Part shown: one piece after another, positions 35,929 to 47,636 of the stretch | Numbering within the stretch: the first letter of the stretch is position 1 | How the letters are laid out: each line of letters begins with the position of its first letter | Assembly: GCA_020747065.1 (NCBI GenBank) | Contig: JAGMVK010000001.1 | Coordinates: 186,001-250,000 of the forward strand | DNA: 64,000 nucleotides | Direction: 5' to 3' | Source of the DNA: Cadophora sp. MPI-SDFR-AT-0126 | Taxonomy: Eukaryota; Ascomycota; Leotiomycetes; Helotiales; Ploettnerulaceae | Made by a program: the position numbers and the translations under genes | The notes under the pieces: model-generated | Databases searched by the model: none | What the model was told of the DNA's origin: nothing | Seen by the model: the letters and a program-made list of their open reading frames with translations, nothing else

Positions 35929-37854
35929 ATGAGAGAAGTCAATTTCAGCATCCCCAATGTCAATAAGGCATCCGTGGGCATCACGACTGCCCTCTACGAT
36001 CGACGAGCACTCGATTGCACATCCACACTTCCGCTCATCAATTCGCTCAACCATCTCGCATACCTCACAACCTCATCCGCTCGGATAAGGGACATCCTGA
36101 CGGTCGATGGCGGCGTCGAGAGATTGGTATGTCTTCTCAAGGCCGGGCGGAGTAAGGATATGATGGATATGTGGAAGTGGAATTTGGCTTTCCAGTGTGT
36201 TGTTAATATTGGAGTCCGAGGGTCGGAGAATGTCCGGACAAGAGTAGTGGAGGCGGATATGGTGCCAGTCATCGCTACGATACTCGACAATTATATTAAG
36301 GTCGTCGACAGATGTCGAGAAAAGGCAGAGGAGGCCAAGAAGGCGCAAGAACAGCGTCTACACCATACTTCACGATCCAGCGAACACAGAAGCTCTCACA
36401 AAGGGGCTTCATTCGGGAATCGCTCTTCTCGTTTCGACACGGAATATCGGGCATCGCGAAGACAACCGCCTCCTCCATCCATCGACATTCCTGCGACATT
36501 TACAAATGCTCCATTGACGGCTGGCTCAGACGCCATGGACACAACTCCAACCGGACCCCAATTCGCCCTCACATCTCCACCCGAGAGAACCACATTCTCA
36601 GTTCACAGACACCACCATCACCACCACCACCACCATAGAGGACAAGATGCCAGACAACACTTCTTGCCCCCTTCCCGACATAATATCCAGCCCTTAGCGA
36701 CCGCCGTCCCTTCAATGGATGCAGCCGATGGGTTCAACCTCAGACCAGTCCGAGATGTTGATCGTCTGCCGTCAATGGTCCCAGGTTTCCACGGTGGGCT
36801 AACTTCGCAGCCCGAATCTCCAACAACCCCTCTACCTCCTAATCAATTACGATCGCCTACTGTTCGTCCTACATCGATGGCACCACCTTCTGTGAGATCA
36901 CGGAGACGGCCATCCATTCGTCACCAAGCTTCAATGGTTGGCGAGCCTGAAGATCCGAATGCTGATAGCATGGCTTCTGATGAGTCTGGAGAGCCAGAAA
37001 TGTCTGGAGTCGTTGCTGGGGATATTCAGTCCACGGTGGATATTCAGGATATCAGTATGGATGAGAATGACAGCATGCTCACAGCTGTCGAGACTCCTTT
37101 GGGATTGACCACACCTACCGTCTCAGAGGCACAAGACGCAGGGACATTCAATATCACACACCGATCTGTCATCGACGGTAGCATGATTAATGACGCTACA
37201 ACTCCAACTGGACCAACTATGGGCCTCTCCCCTGCCCAACCTACAGCCGCAAATACACCACCCGCAATGCCTAATGCTACTATTCCCAGATACCTCCTTG
37301 ACCGACCAACTCCCACCAGTGGTCAAGTTCTCGCCGCAATGCCGAGAGACGAGGACGTTCTCATGTCCTTGCAGCTTCTCGCATATGTTTCAAAATACTG
37401 CAATCTCCGAAGCTATTTCCAACGATCACATCTCGTTCCAAAACTCAAAATCGGCTCCGAACTCCACCTCCTGGATGTCGAAGACGGCTCTGCATTCTCA
37501 CCATGCTCCTCATCATCTCCAACCTCCTCCACTTCGGCCTGCGACTCCGAAGAAGAAGAATACCTTCTTCCAGACGACTTCAACATCTTCCCGCTCGTCG
37601 AAAAGTTTACTGTCAGACACCACAGTCAAGACATGCAATATTGGGCAGGAGTTGTTATGCGAAACTTGTGCCGCAAGGATGATAGCCGTGGTGGGATACG
37701 TCAATGTGCATATTACCAATGCGGAAAATGGGAGGAGTTTACAAGGCAATTTGCCAAATGTCGCCGGTGCAGGAGGACGAAATATTGCAGCAAGGAATGC
37801 CAGAAGAGTGCTTGGGTGTTCCACAGACATTGGTGTGTTGCAGCGTCACAATAG
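35929..37854 (+). CDS. samB: MYND-type zinc finger protein SamB / MUB1
   Basis: A single exon of 641 aa. I take the ATG at 35929 (MREVNFSIPNVNKASVG), since this N-terminus is the conserved start of the SamB/Mub1 family; an upstream in-frame ATG at 35908 adds seven residues. The first 110 residues are an armadillo-like region (ALYDRRALDCTSTLPLINSL, then VERLVCLL). The middle is a long disordered linker with a nine-His run (about 36612-36638). A further helical block (DEDVLMSLQLLAYVSKY) precedes the C-terminal MYND finger, residues 593-636, with Cys 593, 598, 611, 614, 620, 624, His 632 and Cys 636. In yeast, Mub1 works with the E3 ligase Ubr2 and the E2 Rad6 to ubiquitinate Rpn4. In Aspergillus, SamB affects nuclear positioning and septation. 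Confidence 0.9.
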   Translation: MREVNFSIPNVNKASVGITTALYDRRALDCTSTLPLINSLNHLAYLTTSSARIRDILTVDGGVERLVCLLKAGRSKDMMDMWKWNLAFQCVVNIGVRGSENVRTRVVEADMVPVIATILDNYIKVVDRCREKAEEAKKAQEQRLHHTSRSSEHRSSHKGASFGNRSSRFDTEYRASRRQPPPPSIDIPATFTNAPLTAGSDAMDTTPTGPQFALTSPPERTTFSVHRHHHHHHHHHRGQDARQHFLPPSRHNIQPLATAVPSMDAADGFNLRPVRDVDRLPSMVPGFHGGLTSQPESPTTPLPPNQLRSPTVRPTSMAPPSVRSRRRPSIRHQASMVGEPEDPNADSMASDESGEPEMSGVVAGDIQSTVDIQDISMDENDSMLTAVETPLGLTTPTVSEAQDAGTFNITHRSVIDGSMINDATTPTGPTMGLSPAQPTAANTPPAMPNATIPRYLLDRPTPTSGQVLAAMPRDEDVLMSLQLLAYVSKYCNLRSYFQRSHLVPKLKIGSELHLLDVEDGSAFSPCSSSSPTSSTSACDSEEEEYLLPDDFNIFPLVEKFTVRHHSQDMQYWAGVVMRNLCRKDDSRGGIRQCAYYQCGKWEEFTRQFAKCRRCRRTKYCSKECQKSAWVFHRHWCVAASQ

Positions 37855-40800
37855 CCCTCCGTTCCAGCGCCTCGACTTTGACAACAACGGAGAGTAATGA
37901 GAGGATCTGGCTTGAGGTCAGACCGAGGAGTACGAAAGAGCGAACGACTTTCCTAATTTAATGTCAACATCATACTACGAACGAACGTCATACCAGCGAG
38001 GCCGACTTGCATCCATTGCACGAAACAAATGATAGCGAATTCCTTCATTCACGAAAACGAAATCAGATCTGCATATTGGAAGGCGTTCTCCATTCATTCG
38101 ATCAATCAATCAATCAGTCAACCCCATTTTCAATACTTTTGCCGTGACATATTCCCTTTGTTGTATTGGGCTTTTATCGACAGGATTGCGGAGGGTTCAA
38201 ACACAGGATGCATGGCATAGGTGCACCACCTAGTGAGGCTCTGTGTCACAGCATTCGTCAAACATCAATCATAGCTTGCGATGAGCGAGCAGAGCAGTTT
38301 CTTGTTCCTTGCATATTGGGAGGCATTCATTGTTGCCGTTGACCTTCTTTCTTGTGGTTCGTTTTGCTTATGGTCGTCTCGTTGGCGTGCTTTGGATGGA
38401 TGCGCACCCTTACCTTTCGTTTTGAAAAACGGCACACCTGATTCATGAAAAAGATCAGTGAATGATGGGGAGGATTGAGGGGAGAATAGGCGAGGGGACA
38501 CGGGCATAGAGCATTCATATGCTTAGGTGGATATAGGGCGATGCCACGAGTGGAGGACTACTTTGACTGAGGAGGTCAAGGTTGAAGTTTTAAAGCAGAG
38601 AGGAGAGTAGATACCAAGATGACGATACTTCGCGTCAGATTACCGATAGTTGCAAGGAAGAAGGACAGACGGGAAGGACGACAGGGAGAAATTAAGGGAG
38701 GGAAGGGAAGAAGTGTTGTATGTATGGTTATTGAATGAATAGGAATCGAACGAATAGGAAAGCACATTTTGTCTTCCCACCTTTGATTTTGCTTGACGTG
38801 ACATGATTCAGCTTGAGCTTGAATTTGACCTGTGAGGCCTTGAGCTGGTGTTTCCAAATGGATACATACACCAAGACTCGGTTAGCTTGGTGTGGCTGAA
38901 GCCCTTTGTTGACACTTCGTCCTGAATGTCTTCCTTCCTCTTCCTTCGCAACATTTCTCAACTACTGTACCAGGCAGTCATCAGGTAGGGCTTAGGTTTA
39001 ATTGAAAAAGATTAAAAAATACAATTACTCATGACCTTCTACTTCCTGAATTTTTGATTGGAAAACAAAATGCGCAATTTCCTTCCGTGATTTTAGCGGA
39101 TCGGAATCGGGGGAAGTCGAGGAGAGATGGGGATGAAGATGAGCGTGAGGAGAAGAGGAAAAGGAGACGGAAAGGGGAGACGGACGGGAAGAGGAATGGA
39201 CAAGCTGCTGTGATTTTGTGGGTTTCTTGCTGTTAATGAAGCGAATACCAAGTCCTCGCTCCAGACAGCAGCACAGAAGACTTCCTCCATAGCTTCCTCC
39301 TTGGTACTCTGGCCGTGAAATTAATTCAATGGCTAGACTACCTATATAAATTACGATATAGCATATGCAAGAATTAATGCAACTCAGTGGAGGCTTTTCT
39401 TATGTCACCGTATGACCGGTCCCCGCAGGATCGATCCTTCCCCCCCTCCCCCCCTGTTTCTTCGGATCTACTACTGACTGATACGGGAAAGAAGAGAGAG
39501 GGAGATGTGAGAACTTCTGTGACCGGAGTCTTTTTTGTCCGGCGAGGTCAGACTAGGATCCGTGAGAGAAGAAGGTCTATTCAGGGGAAATCCAAAATTT
39601 TCGAGAGTCGTAGGTTACGGCTATCAATTCCGTCACAGAATGCACAGAACACACAGATGGAACGGCATTAATTCGTTTCAGAAGGCTTCGACTTCAGGGG
39701 AAGAGGGAAGGGGAAAATCAGAGAATCTGAAGGTTATAGGTTAGCATAATATGACTTCGGTGAGCTGACACAGAAAAATGATGCGAGAAAATGTCGAGAA
39801 ACTGACTAATCGAAGACTACGGTACGTATGACCGACCACTATTACTCCTCACTCCTCAGGTCTCAAACCTTCTACCACAGCAGCTCCGACCCTTGGACAG
39901 CCAGTATCTCGTAATGCTCCTTTCCTTTTCCTTAGCGGAAGAATCCCTTCTCATGAATGCAAATTCCAAGCTTCAAGTTCGGATCCAACTCCAACCTCAA
40001 GATATCACACATGCGCCTTGCCAAAAATGAATTTCAGAGACTGAATGCCCCGTGTATAGATAGACCAAAACTTTTGGCATTTCAAGCTTCACAGACTTTC
40101 CATTCCTGCTTCCACTCATCAGAAAGCAGCCGGATTTCGATTGACATTGGAAAGTGGAGGAAACCAGGCTTTCAGGCCTGGGAGGCACTTGTTCAGTTCT
40201 TGTTTGTCTCGATATTATTTCCGAACGTTTCCGAGAAATCTGTGCGGGCGTTGGACTTGCATGTCCATCTCTGGAGATATGAGAGAGAGAGGAATGACCA
40301 CGCTATTTGACGTCCATATCTGAGCTGTGGATCTGCGGAATTAGGAGAGGGAGAAATTGAGCTTGAGCTTGAAATTGGGAGGCGATTTGAGAGCTGTATT
40401 CGGGTGTGGGCGGCGCAGCTGAGAGGAGCTGAGAGCAGAGGAGAGGTCGAGATGAAAACACACACAAATAATTGGGATTCGGATTCTGGGCTGGGCCTGG
40501 GAGGAGAAGGTAGGTCGATACGGAGAGAGTCGGAGCTTTGAAGAATAGGATAGGATAAAATGTCGATGGTTGCGGAGATTGGTGCGATCGAGAGGATATC
40601 CATAATTAGAACTCCCACTTTTGCCAGGAACTGCTGGTCTGGTGTATTATTGCAAGCCTGTTAGCTATTTTCCAAGAGCTCAAGGAGCACAAATAAAAGC
40701 GAGTTTTTGGTCGCCGCAGGTCGAAAGGGTAGGTAGGAAAGTGTTAAGGAGGGATATAGTACAGTACAGTATACTGTGAGAGATTCAGACTGTATTTTAT

Positions 40801-41452
40801 TGAGTTGACAACATTGCTGAATTCAGAGCAGCGGAGGGGAAGTAGAGCAGAGGAATGGAGAGTCATGGAGAAAGAGGGGGGGCTAAAACCATATACGTAC
40901 CGTACTGTACACGTCGCAGAATCTGAATTTGCCTTGGTATCTGAGGTACAGGTAGATATAGGACGCAGAGATGTCTAGTGCGGTGGTGAGGAGATCGAGG
41001 AGGGGATAGAAGTGGAGAGGTATGATGACACAACTGGAGGAGGAGTCTAGCGGCAGAACAAAACGGACAGAAAGCAAGAGTCTGGGTTCTGGGGAAGGGA
41101 GTTCAAGAGCAGCAGCTATTTTTGACGTGCGAAGTCTCTGCGAATGGAACAATCGCCTTCCTTTGATGTTGTAGTGCCTTGATGCTCGTACAGAGACCAA
41201 AGAGGTCAAAGTCCGGTCACATTCAGTCAGGTCAGGACAAGTCAAGTTACAGAAGAAGAAGAATCTTCCGTTCATTGTTTATTCGTCTTATCGTATCTCA
41301 TCAAAGCCTTGGGTATCATTCCTGGTGCTGGATCTGCATATAAAATGCATAAAAGAAGTGTGACGCCTTTGCAAAAACGCCAAATGATCTCAATCAATCA
41401 ATCATTCAACCAGCCGTGAACGCCCCATCCTCATCGACCAATGTGAAAAAGT
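37855..41452. other. Gene-free stretch of about 3.6 kb
   Basis: No frame with recognisable content. Purine-rich stretches occur at 38640-38710 and 39100-39230, and ACAGTACAGTATACTGT lies near 40762. It must contain the 3' ends of the SamB gene (plus) and of the RFTS-domain gene (minus), which converge on it. Confidence 0.45.
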
Positions 41453-44106
41453 TTAACATCTCATCCCCAAACGGCGATCATAACTCTTACGCGCCTTCTT
41501 GATACGGCGGGTTCGCTCCTCCTGCGCAAGCTGCTCGGGTGTCTTGAGAGCGTCACGGGCCAGCTTCTCCTCATAGAGTCTCATGATTGTCTCCTGGATG
41601 TGCTTGCTGCGTTGCTCGGGCTGGTGCGCTGTTAGTGACTTGGACCCTTTGCTTTTTGATTGGAAGTGTTTGGGGTTGGGGGGGGGGGGCAACTTACGGT
41701 CAAGCTATCAAACCATCTCTGCCTCATACTTGGGCTGACACAGTGCTCAAGTTCGGGGGGCCACTTTGGGGCGCTGTAACGCTCATGGTAGGGCTTCAGA
41801 GGAGCTAGGGAACTGGATTGGCCGTTCTTCATCTCAGTATCTGGGTTGAAGGATCCGGGTACTTGTTGTTGGTCGAAAGTGGTAGAGAATTCAAAATCGA
41901 CGAGTGCCTTGGCGCGGCTGTTTCTCTCTGAGCGTGGTGGAATTGGCAGGCCGTTCTGGGCAGCATTGTCCTTCATCTTTTTAGCTTCAATACTGGTCTT
42001 GCTGCGGCGAATGAACGGCTTGCTGCCCTCAACGATCTTATTGAATTCAATGATAGCCAGGTCGAACTTTGCCATGTCCTTGAGTTTGTCATCATCAACA
42101 GTCAGCTCCTTTGGGAATGCTGCCATGGCCTTGTAGAAACTGTATCCACGATATTCGTCAGGTAGCTCGGCGGCGATCTCTTGACCAAAGTAACGAATCA
42201 ACTTCTTGCATGTCACATAACGGTGGATACTGAAGTCTCTCTCCATGGCGTAGGCGATCTTGTCGAGCGTCAAAGTATCCGGGTTCGGGCATCTTCCGCT
42301 CTCTACCATGTGGCAGATGAAAACGGCGAGATAAACAGGGATGCTGGCACCAACTGGGGCACCTTGTGGGTATTCGCTTGAGATATAATCGAGCTTGAAC
42401 CCTGTGGTCATATTGCCAATCACCTCAGATTGGGCATCATTTTCTTGGTCAAATAGCTCGTTCATGCTTTCAGACAGCTCAAATCCATCGTCATCATCAT
42501 CCTCCTCGTCGTCGGAATTGTCGGCCACGGGGTAGAAGTGTGGGGCGTCAGGCTCTGGACCGTACGGTTGGATTGCGAGGCTTGGTTGAAGGTCAGGACA
42601 TCCTTGTTTGAACCATTGGTAGATGGAGCTCTTCAGAACCGAGGCAATTTTATCCTGATCGAATTGGGACAGGAAGAAATTCTTATATTCTCTGCAGCGA
42701 AGAACCCACTGATGTTGGGTATCAGTGGTACCAATGCTGAAAGCAGTGAACTATAGTTCGTCAATATGGTGGTGCAGGCTCAACCAGGATTTTCTTACCT
42801 CTTGCAGGATCTCAAGGATCTCATCATCAGCGCTGTTCCAAGTCTGCGTAGCCTCGGAGTCCTCGTACCAGTCCTCAATGAAGTACTTCAAACCAATGGC
42901 CTTGCACATGTTGGAATAAACGACGCGATACTCCTGATGAGGACGAATCTCAAAGTGTCCAGTCTCGGAGAGTACCCAAAGAGCCGGGGCCCCAGTGACT
43001 TCATCAAGAGCGATTGAGAAGGTAAGGACATTGTCAAGAGTAATGTACTGCTTGTTAAGATCGGGGTGCTCTCCATCGACGTACTTGACCACTGAAAACT
43101 GACGTCAGCTGGGTTTACAGAAGTAAAAGGTGCCAAACATACAACTAGCCATTTGGGACTCGTCAACGCTCAACAGACCCGTAACCTTGAGTCCAGATGC
43201 ACGATTACCCTGCAGTTGGTGAAGGATATTTCGGGCGTAATCAGCTTCATCTGGGGACAGTCCAGGTGGCACTTCAATGGTGACATTCTCAAGAAGGTAG
43301 CCTGGTAGATCTATTAGCATATGTACAAGATGAACTCAACGCGGGGCCTGGAAATCAAAGGCTCATCTGAGCATCGTTTTCTTGGGCGTGGGGGAGTGAA
43401 AGTTGAAGACGGTGGAGAAGGGGAAGGGTTGGAGCGATAGGGGGAGGATAGGAGAAATGTACTTACTTGGGTACTCATCGAAGTCTCCAACTAGGCGGGG
43501 GGCGATCTGCTTGAGAGCATCTCTCTCCTTGTAGGTAATATGCGTGACTGTAGCTGAAAGGGCCATACGCGCCTGAGATTCAGTAGACTGATCACTAGCC
43601 ACGCTGTCGACCGATAAAGCGCGTGGACGACCCCGGCCACGCTTTGGTGGCTTGGTGGTGGCCTCCTCGTAGTAGTGAGACATGTGAGTGGCTATCTTGC
43701 TGAAAGTCTTGATGTCCTGACGGGACGCGTTCTGGAGACCGGGAATGCTGAGGCTTAGGGGCACACAGCTGAATGTAAAGAGAAAGGAATCGAAGATCGT
43801 TGGAGCTGTCTCAAATTTATTCAGAGGGCAACGAGCAGCGCCCTTGAAGAATTTCACAAGCTCTGGAATCAGCTGCTTAAATTGACCAATCTCCACTTGA
43901 TTCGCGTTTGCTTTGTCGCGCAGGCTGATAACAATCTCGAAACCCTTGAATGGGAAAGAGACCGAAGATGGATCTTCAGCGTTGGGGAGAACGCGAAGCG
44001 GGCCAACAGCAACAGACGGCGTTGCCTTTCTTGATGATGTTGATTTTGGTTTTGGTTTTGATTTGTTTGCAAGCGCAAGCTTGCGGTTCGCCTTTGATGA
44101 GCCCAT
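41453..44106 (-). CDS. RFTS (DNMT1 replication-foci) domain protein, chromatin-associated (5 exons)
   Basis: Exons on the minus strand: 44106-43467, 43301-43143, 43091-42799, 42750-41698 and 41620-41453. Phases are consistent throughout and give 770 aa. I start at MGSSKANRKLAL; an upstream in-frame ATG at 44247 is also possible. The N-terminus is basic, followed by a conserved block and an AT-hook-like RGRGRPR (about residues 165-175). Exons 2-4 read YLLENVTIEVPPGLS, VVKYVDGEHPDLNKQYITLDNVL, ALWVLSETGHFEIRP.QEYRVVYSNMC, the pattern of the RFTS domain (about residues 215-385). An acidic DDEEDDDDD stretch, a second helical domain and a coiled C-terminal tail follow. RFTS domains occur in DNMT1 and in the heterochromatin factor Raf2 of fission yeast. 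A Raf2/DIM-7-like role is possible but unproved. Confidence 0.65.
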
Positions 44107-44528
44107 GGCGGTCGTTCTTGTCGTATTCCTCGTACTCGAGTAATGGGCCAATACTTCTGCTCCGCTTCGAGTAGCGTGCTTTGTGGTTGTGTTGTGGAGA
44201 CGGAGACGAAGCCAAGACTGCGCTTGTCCTGTGGTGGTGGCTTGCACACTAGATTACACTAAGCTTAAAGAGATCTAGGCCGTTAGGGGACGGCTTCTTC
44301 ACATCACATCACATGACTGACAGGCCTTGCCTTGCCTTGCCTTTGATAAGACATCCCTGCAGCCTTATCGCACCGCACCGCACCGCCTCAGCGAAAAGTT
44401 TCACTGGCTGCAGCAGAAGCAGAGCAGACAAAGTAGAGGTAACTAAGTAGCTTAACTGCACGACATCTGCAGGCCTTCGATACATCCTTTCCCCCCCTCC
44501 CCTTCTCCCCACTACAAAGGCTGGACGA
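44107..44528. promoter_or_regulatory. Shared promoter region between the RFTS gene and PUS4
   Basis: A 422-bp divergent intergenic region with CT-rich runs (CCCCCCTCCCC near 44491) and repeated CACATCACATCACATG, CCTTGCCTTGCCTTTG and CACCGCACCGCACCGC motifs. No single factor site can be named. Confidence 0.45.
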
Positions 44529-46119
44529 ATGTCCGCCACCACAATCTGGAGGAGGATGACGCCAAAGAAGATTATGGAGGGCGTTTTTGGTAAATAAAAT
44601 ACCCCTATTCTGCTTCCCAGTCTTCGAAAACAAACAATAAATAGCTAACAGAGTCGCAGCCGTTCATAAACCCACCGGCATTTCTTCAGCTCAAGCCCTC
44701 CGCGATCTACAACATCATTTCAATCCCTCCGAGCTGTTTGCGCCATGGCTAGACGCTGAGAGAGCTGCTCGAGACCGAGAGGCGCATAATCAACGCAAGA
44801 GGCGGAAGGACAAACGGATCCAGGTCAAAATCGGCCATGGTGGAACCCTCGATCCTCTCGCGACAGGAGTCTTAATCGCTGGAGTTGGGAAAGGGACAAA
44901 GGCACTCCAAGACTTCTTGCTGTGTACAAAAGTCTACGAAACAGTTGTCCTATTCGGCACAAGCACCGATACCTATGATCGAGTAGGAAAGGTACTCAAA
45001 CGAGCGCCGTATGAACACATCACCAAGGAAATGGTCGAGAAGGCTTTGGAGCAATTCCGTGGGAAATTCATGCAATTGCCTCCACTCTTTTCTGCATTGA
45101 AGATGAACGGTAAGCCGTTATACGAATATGCGCGAGAGGGCAAGGAGATACCTAGGGAGATTGAGAGACGAGAAGTCGAGGTCTTGAATTTGGAGCTGGT
45201 TGAGTGGATGGAAGGCGGAACACATTCTCATGTCGCACCAACAGATGAGGCTGGGCATGCTGAAATTAATGTCGCCAACAAGCTTTGGAAGCAAGAGAAC
45301 GTCCAGCCAGGTACCTTGAAGGGCCCAGCAAGTAAGGCAGTGTCTAGCACCAAGAAAGACGCAGAAACAGCACAGGGCCCTGTCGAAGTCAAGAAAGAAG
45401 AAAGCATTGAACATGCCAATACCAGCGCGGAAACAGACGCGGAGACGAATCCCGTCGATGACGTTAAACAAGAAGAGAAGGAAGGCATTCCTACAGGCGA
45501 AATAGACCCTAGCTCCGTAACAGATGCAAGCACGAACCAAACAGCTCTCACAAAGGAAAGCACATCGACGTCCACAACCACCGACGAGGAAGCCACCGCG
45601 CGCGAGAACTTCGAGCAGAAGAAGCGCAAGCTCAGCGAAGACCAAGACGACCTCATCCTCGAACGCCCACCCACCAAATCCCGCAAAGCACCACCTCCCT
45701 CCTCCGCCGAAACAGCCATGATGTCCGGCGGGCTACCTTCCCCGTCTGATGACCCTGCTCCACAACCAAGTATCGAGACTTCTCCAGCAGCAGAGTCTGC
45801 GGAAGGTACCACCAAAGTCAAGAGCGAAAGCAAAGGCCCACCAGCAGTCCGCCTCCGAATGACCGTTACTTCCGGCTTCTACGTACGCTCTCTTTGTCAC
45901 GACTTGGGCGCTGCCGTTGGATCGGCAGCGCTCATGGCCGAGCTGGAGAGAACGAGACAGGGCGAATTCGAGCTGGGGAAGAATGTGTTGGAGTGGGAGG
46001 ATTTAGGGAAAGGAGAGAAGGTTTGGGGTCCTAAGGTGGAGAAGTTTCTGGATGAGTGGCATGAGAGGACGGAGACGAAGGCAGAGAAAGAGAGGAGTGC
46101 TAAGAGGGAGGAGGTTTAG
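44529..46119 (+). CDS. PUS4: tRNA pseudouridine-55 synthase (TruB family, Pus4)
   Basis: Exons are 44529-44589 and 44660-46119, giving 506 aa. The ATG at 44529 is the most upstream in frame; 44556 is an alternative. The first intron (GTAAAT...TCGCAG) joins KIMEGVF to AVHKPTGISSAQALRDL, the conserved TruB N-terminus. The catalytic aspartate is Asp85 in GHGGTLDPLATGVL. FGTSTDTYDRVGKV and QLPPLFSALKMNGKPLYEYAREG are the other core motifs, and VTSGFYVRSLCHDLG lies near the C-terminus. The enzyme makes pseudouridine 55 in the T-loop of tRNAs, in nucleus and mitochondria in yeast. An insertion of about 210 residues, rich in Glu, Lys, Ser and Thr (about 45220-45840), separates the two core halves and is probably disordered. 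Confidence 0.9.
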
Positions 46120-47204
46120 GGGTAAAGGAAATCATTGGTCTGCTTGTGTCGCCTGCGTGATGGCCAGACGGAAGTAGATACGACAGGTCAGGATAATAAC
46201 TGGGGTCTGGCATTGGATCGGCCCAGAAGTGAAGCTATCGCAATTCCACTGAGATGGAAACTCGACCGAGAAACAGATTTTTAATGAAGTAAATCAGTCT
46301 CAGTCAAGAGGAAGTGAAGCTCCTACGACTAGGATTTGTATATTAGGCGAGACACAAAAGCATGATCCGTTGAACTGCATGTCAAGCGCAGGCAATCGCT
46401 ACATTTGACAATATCTGGGCAGGATTTAGTCTGGCCTTACCTCTAAGGACGTACCCTTAATCTTGCCCGACATGTAGGCTTCCTGAAAAGTCTACAATTT
46501 CAATTTCATGCATCCTTTCCTCTACGATATTTCTCAATCCGCTTTCCTCACGTTGCTTGACAGTCATATCATCATCCCGGGACAGTGTCCATAACAAGCC
46601 GTTTCCTCATCGAAGAAAACCCCTCTATTTCAGCAGAGCCTCTTTAAAAAGAGATTCGAGCATGCTATTGTTTTGATTTATTGAATTCGAGATTTGGGAT
46701 GGTGCGCGAGCTGCACGAGGTGTACAGCTTCTTAACTTGCAAGGCTGGGCAAAAGATCAACACCAACACCTGCTCTATCCGAGCGAATGGAATTATGGCC
46801 CGAGATGTTGCCCACAGTCAAGTACTGGCACTCTCAACTCGGATCTGCCCTATTCGCTAGAGGCCGATGAATTCTGTGCTGATCCGCGCAGCAGCATAAT
46901 TCGTGTTTGGTGCCTCGCAAGAACCCTGAACCTTGTCTCCTGCAGGCCGCATTTCTGGAGATGTTATTGGACTTCGAAATCACAGACAACGTGGTTCTCC
47001 GCATTCGAACCAAAATTATCCACACTGGTTTCTCCTGTCCCAGAAAATGGAGATAATTGAATCAACAGGTGAGATCGTTGGAAAGCCGACTTGTTTGGGA
47101 TGGAGTCCAATCGGTTCGCAAATCAACTGCATCCGCCCGGCCCACCAACTTCTTCAACATTTGCCTCTAGGCTGCGATCACGATACAAACTCTGTGAAGC
47201 ATAA
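46120..47204. other. Intergenic, no gene recognised
   Basis: About 1.1 kb. Small frames at 46737-47060 and 46834-47025 overlap on opposite strands and show nothing recognisable. Confidence 0.5.
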
Positions 47205-47420
47205 GAGCCTGCATGAAGGAGTAAGAGCCCCTGCAGGTAAGAGCCCCCGCATGGAGGAATAAAAGCCCCTGAAAAATAAGAGCCCCTCTGTAAGATAACA
47301 GCCCTCTGTAAGATAACAGCCCTCTGTAAGATAACAGTCCTCTGTAAGATAACAGCCCCCCGCAGAGGTAAATAAAAGCCCCTGAAGGATAAAAGCCCCT
47401 CGCAGGGATGGATAAGAGCC
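47205..47420. repeat. Minisatellite of GCCCCTG/TAAGA-type units with four 18-bp copies
   Basis: The core is TAAGATAACAGCCCTCTG, repeated at 47291, 47309, 47327 (one change) and 47345 (end diverged). It is flanked by looser copies of TAAGAGCCCCTGCAGG and AATAAAAGCCCCTGAAGG type. The 18-bp period is a multiple of three, so open frames run through it in all three minus-strand frames. I do not consider those coding. Confidence 0.75.
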
Positions 47421-47636
47421 CAGGCCTGTTCGCAATCGTAGCTCTCACTGGCTGAGTATGCTGACCTTCGTAGCTCACCTCCATAGCCCATAACCATCTT
47501 TCTATCCTCAGAGGTATAAGGATCCTTCGATTCCCCTTCCTACAGCATGATTTGGTTCCACTAAACCTCATAACTCTGGACACCATAAATCATACATCAT
47601 ACAGCTGCCATACCTCAACTCGAATGCAAGCTCAAG

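Noticed and set aside
45118..45833. Long minus-strand frames (175 and 201 codons) opposite the Pus4 gene
   Set aside because: They are shadows of the low-complexity Glu/Lys/Ser-rich insertion of Pus4 and have no independent coding features.
47123..47586. Minus-strand frames of 85-139 codons with repeated LLSYRG or VILQRA units
   Set aside because: They arise from the 18-bp minisatellite, which keeps every frame open. The flanks show no coding character.
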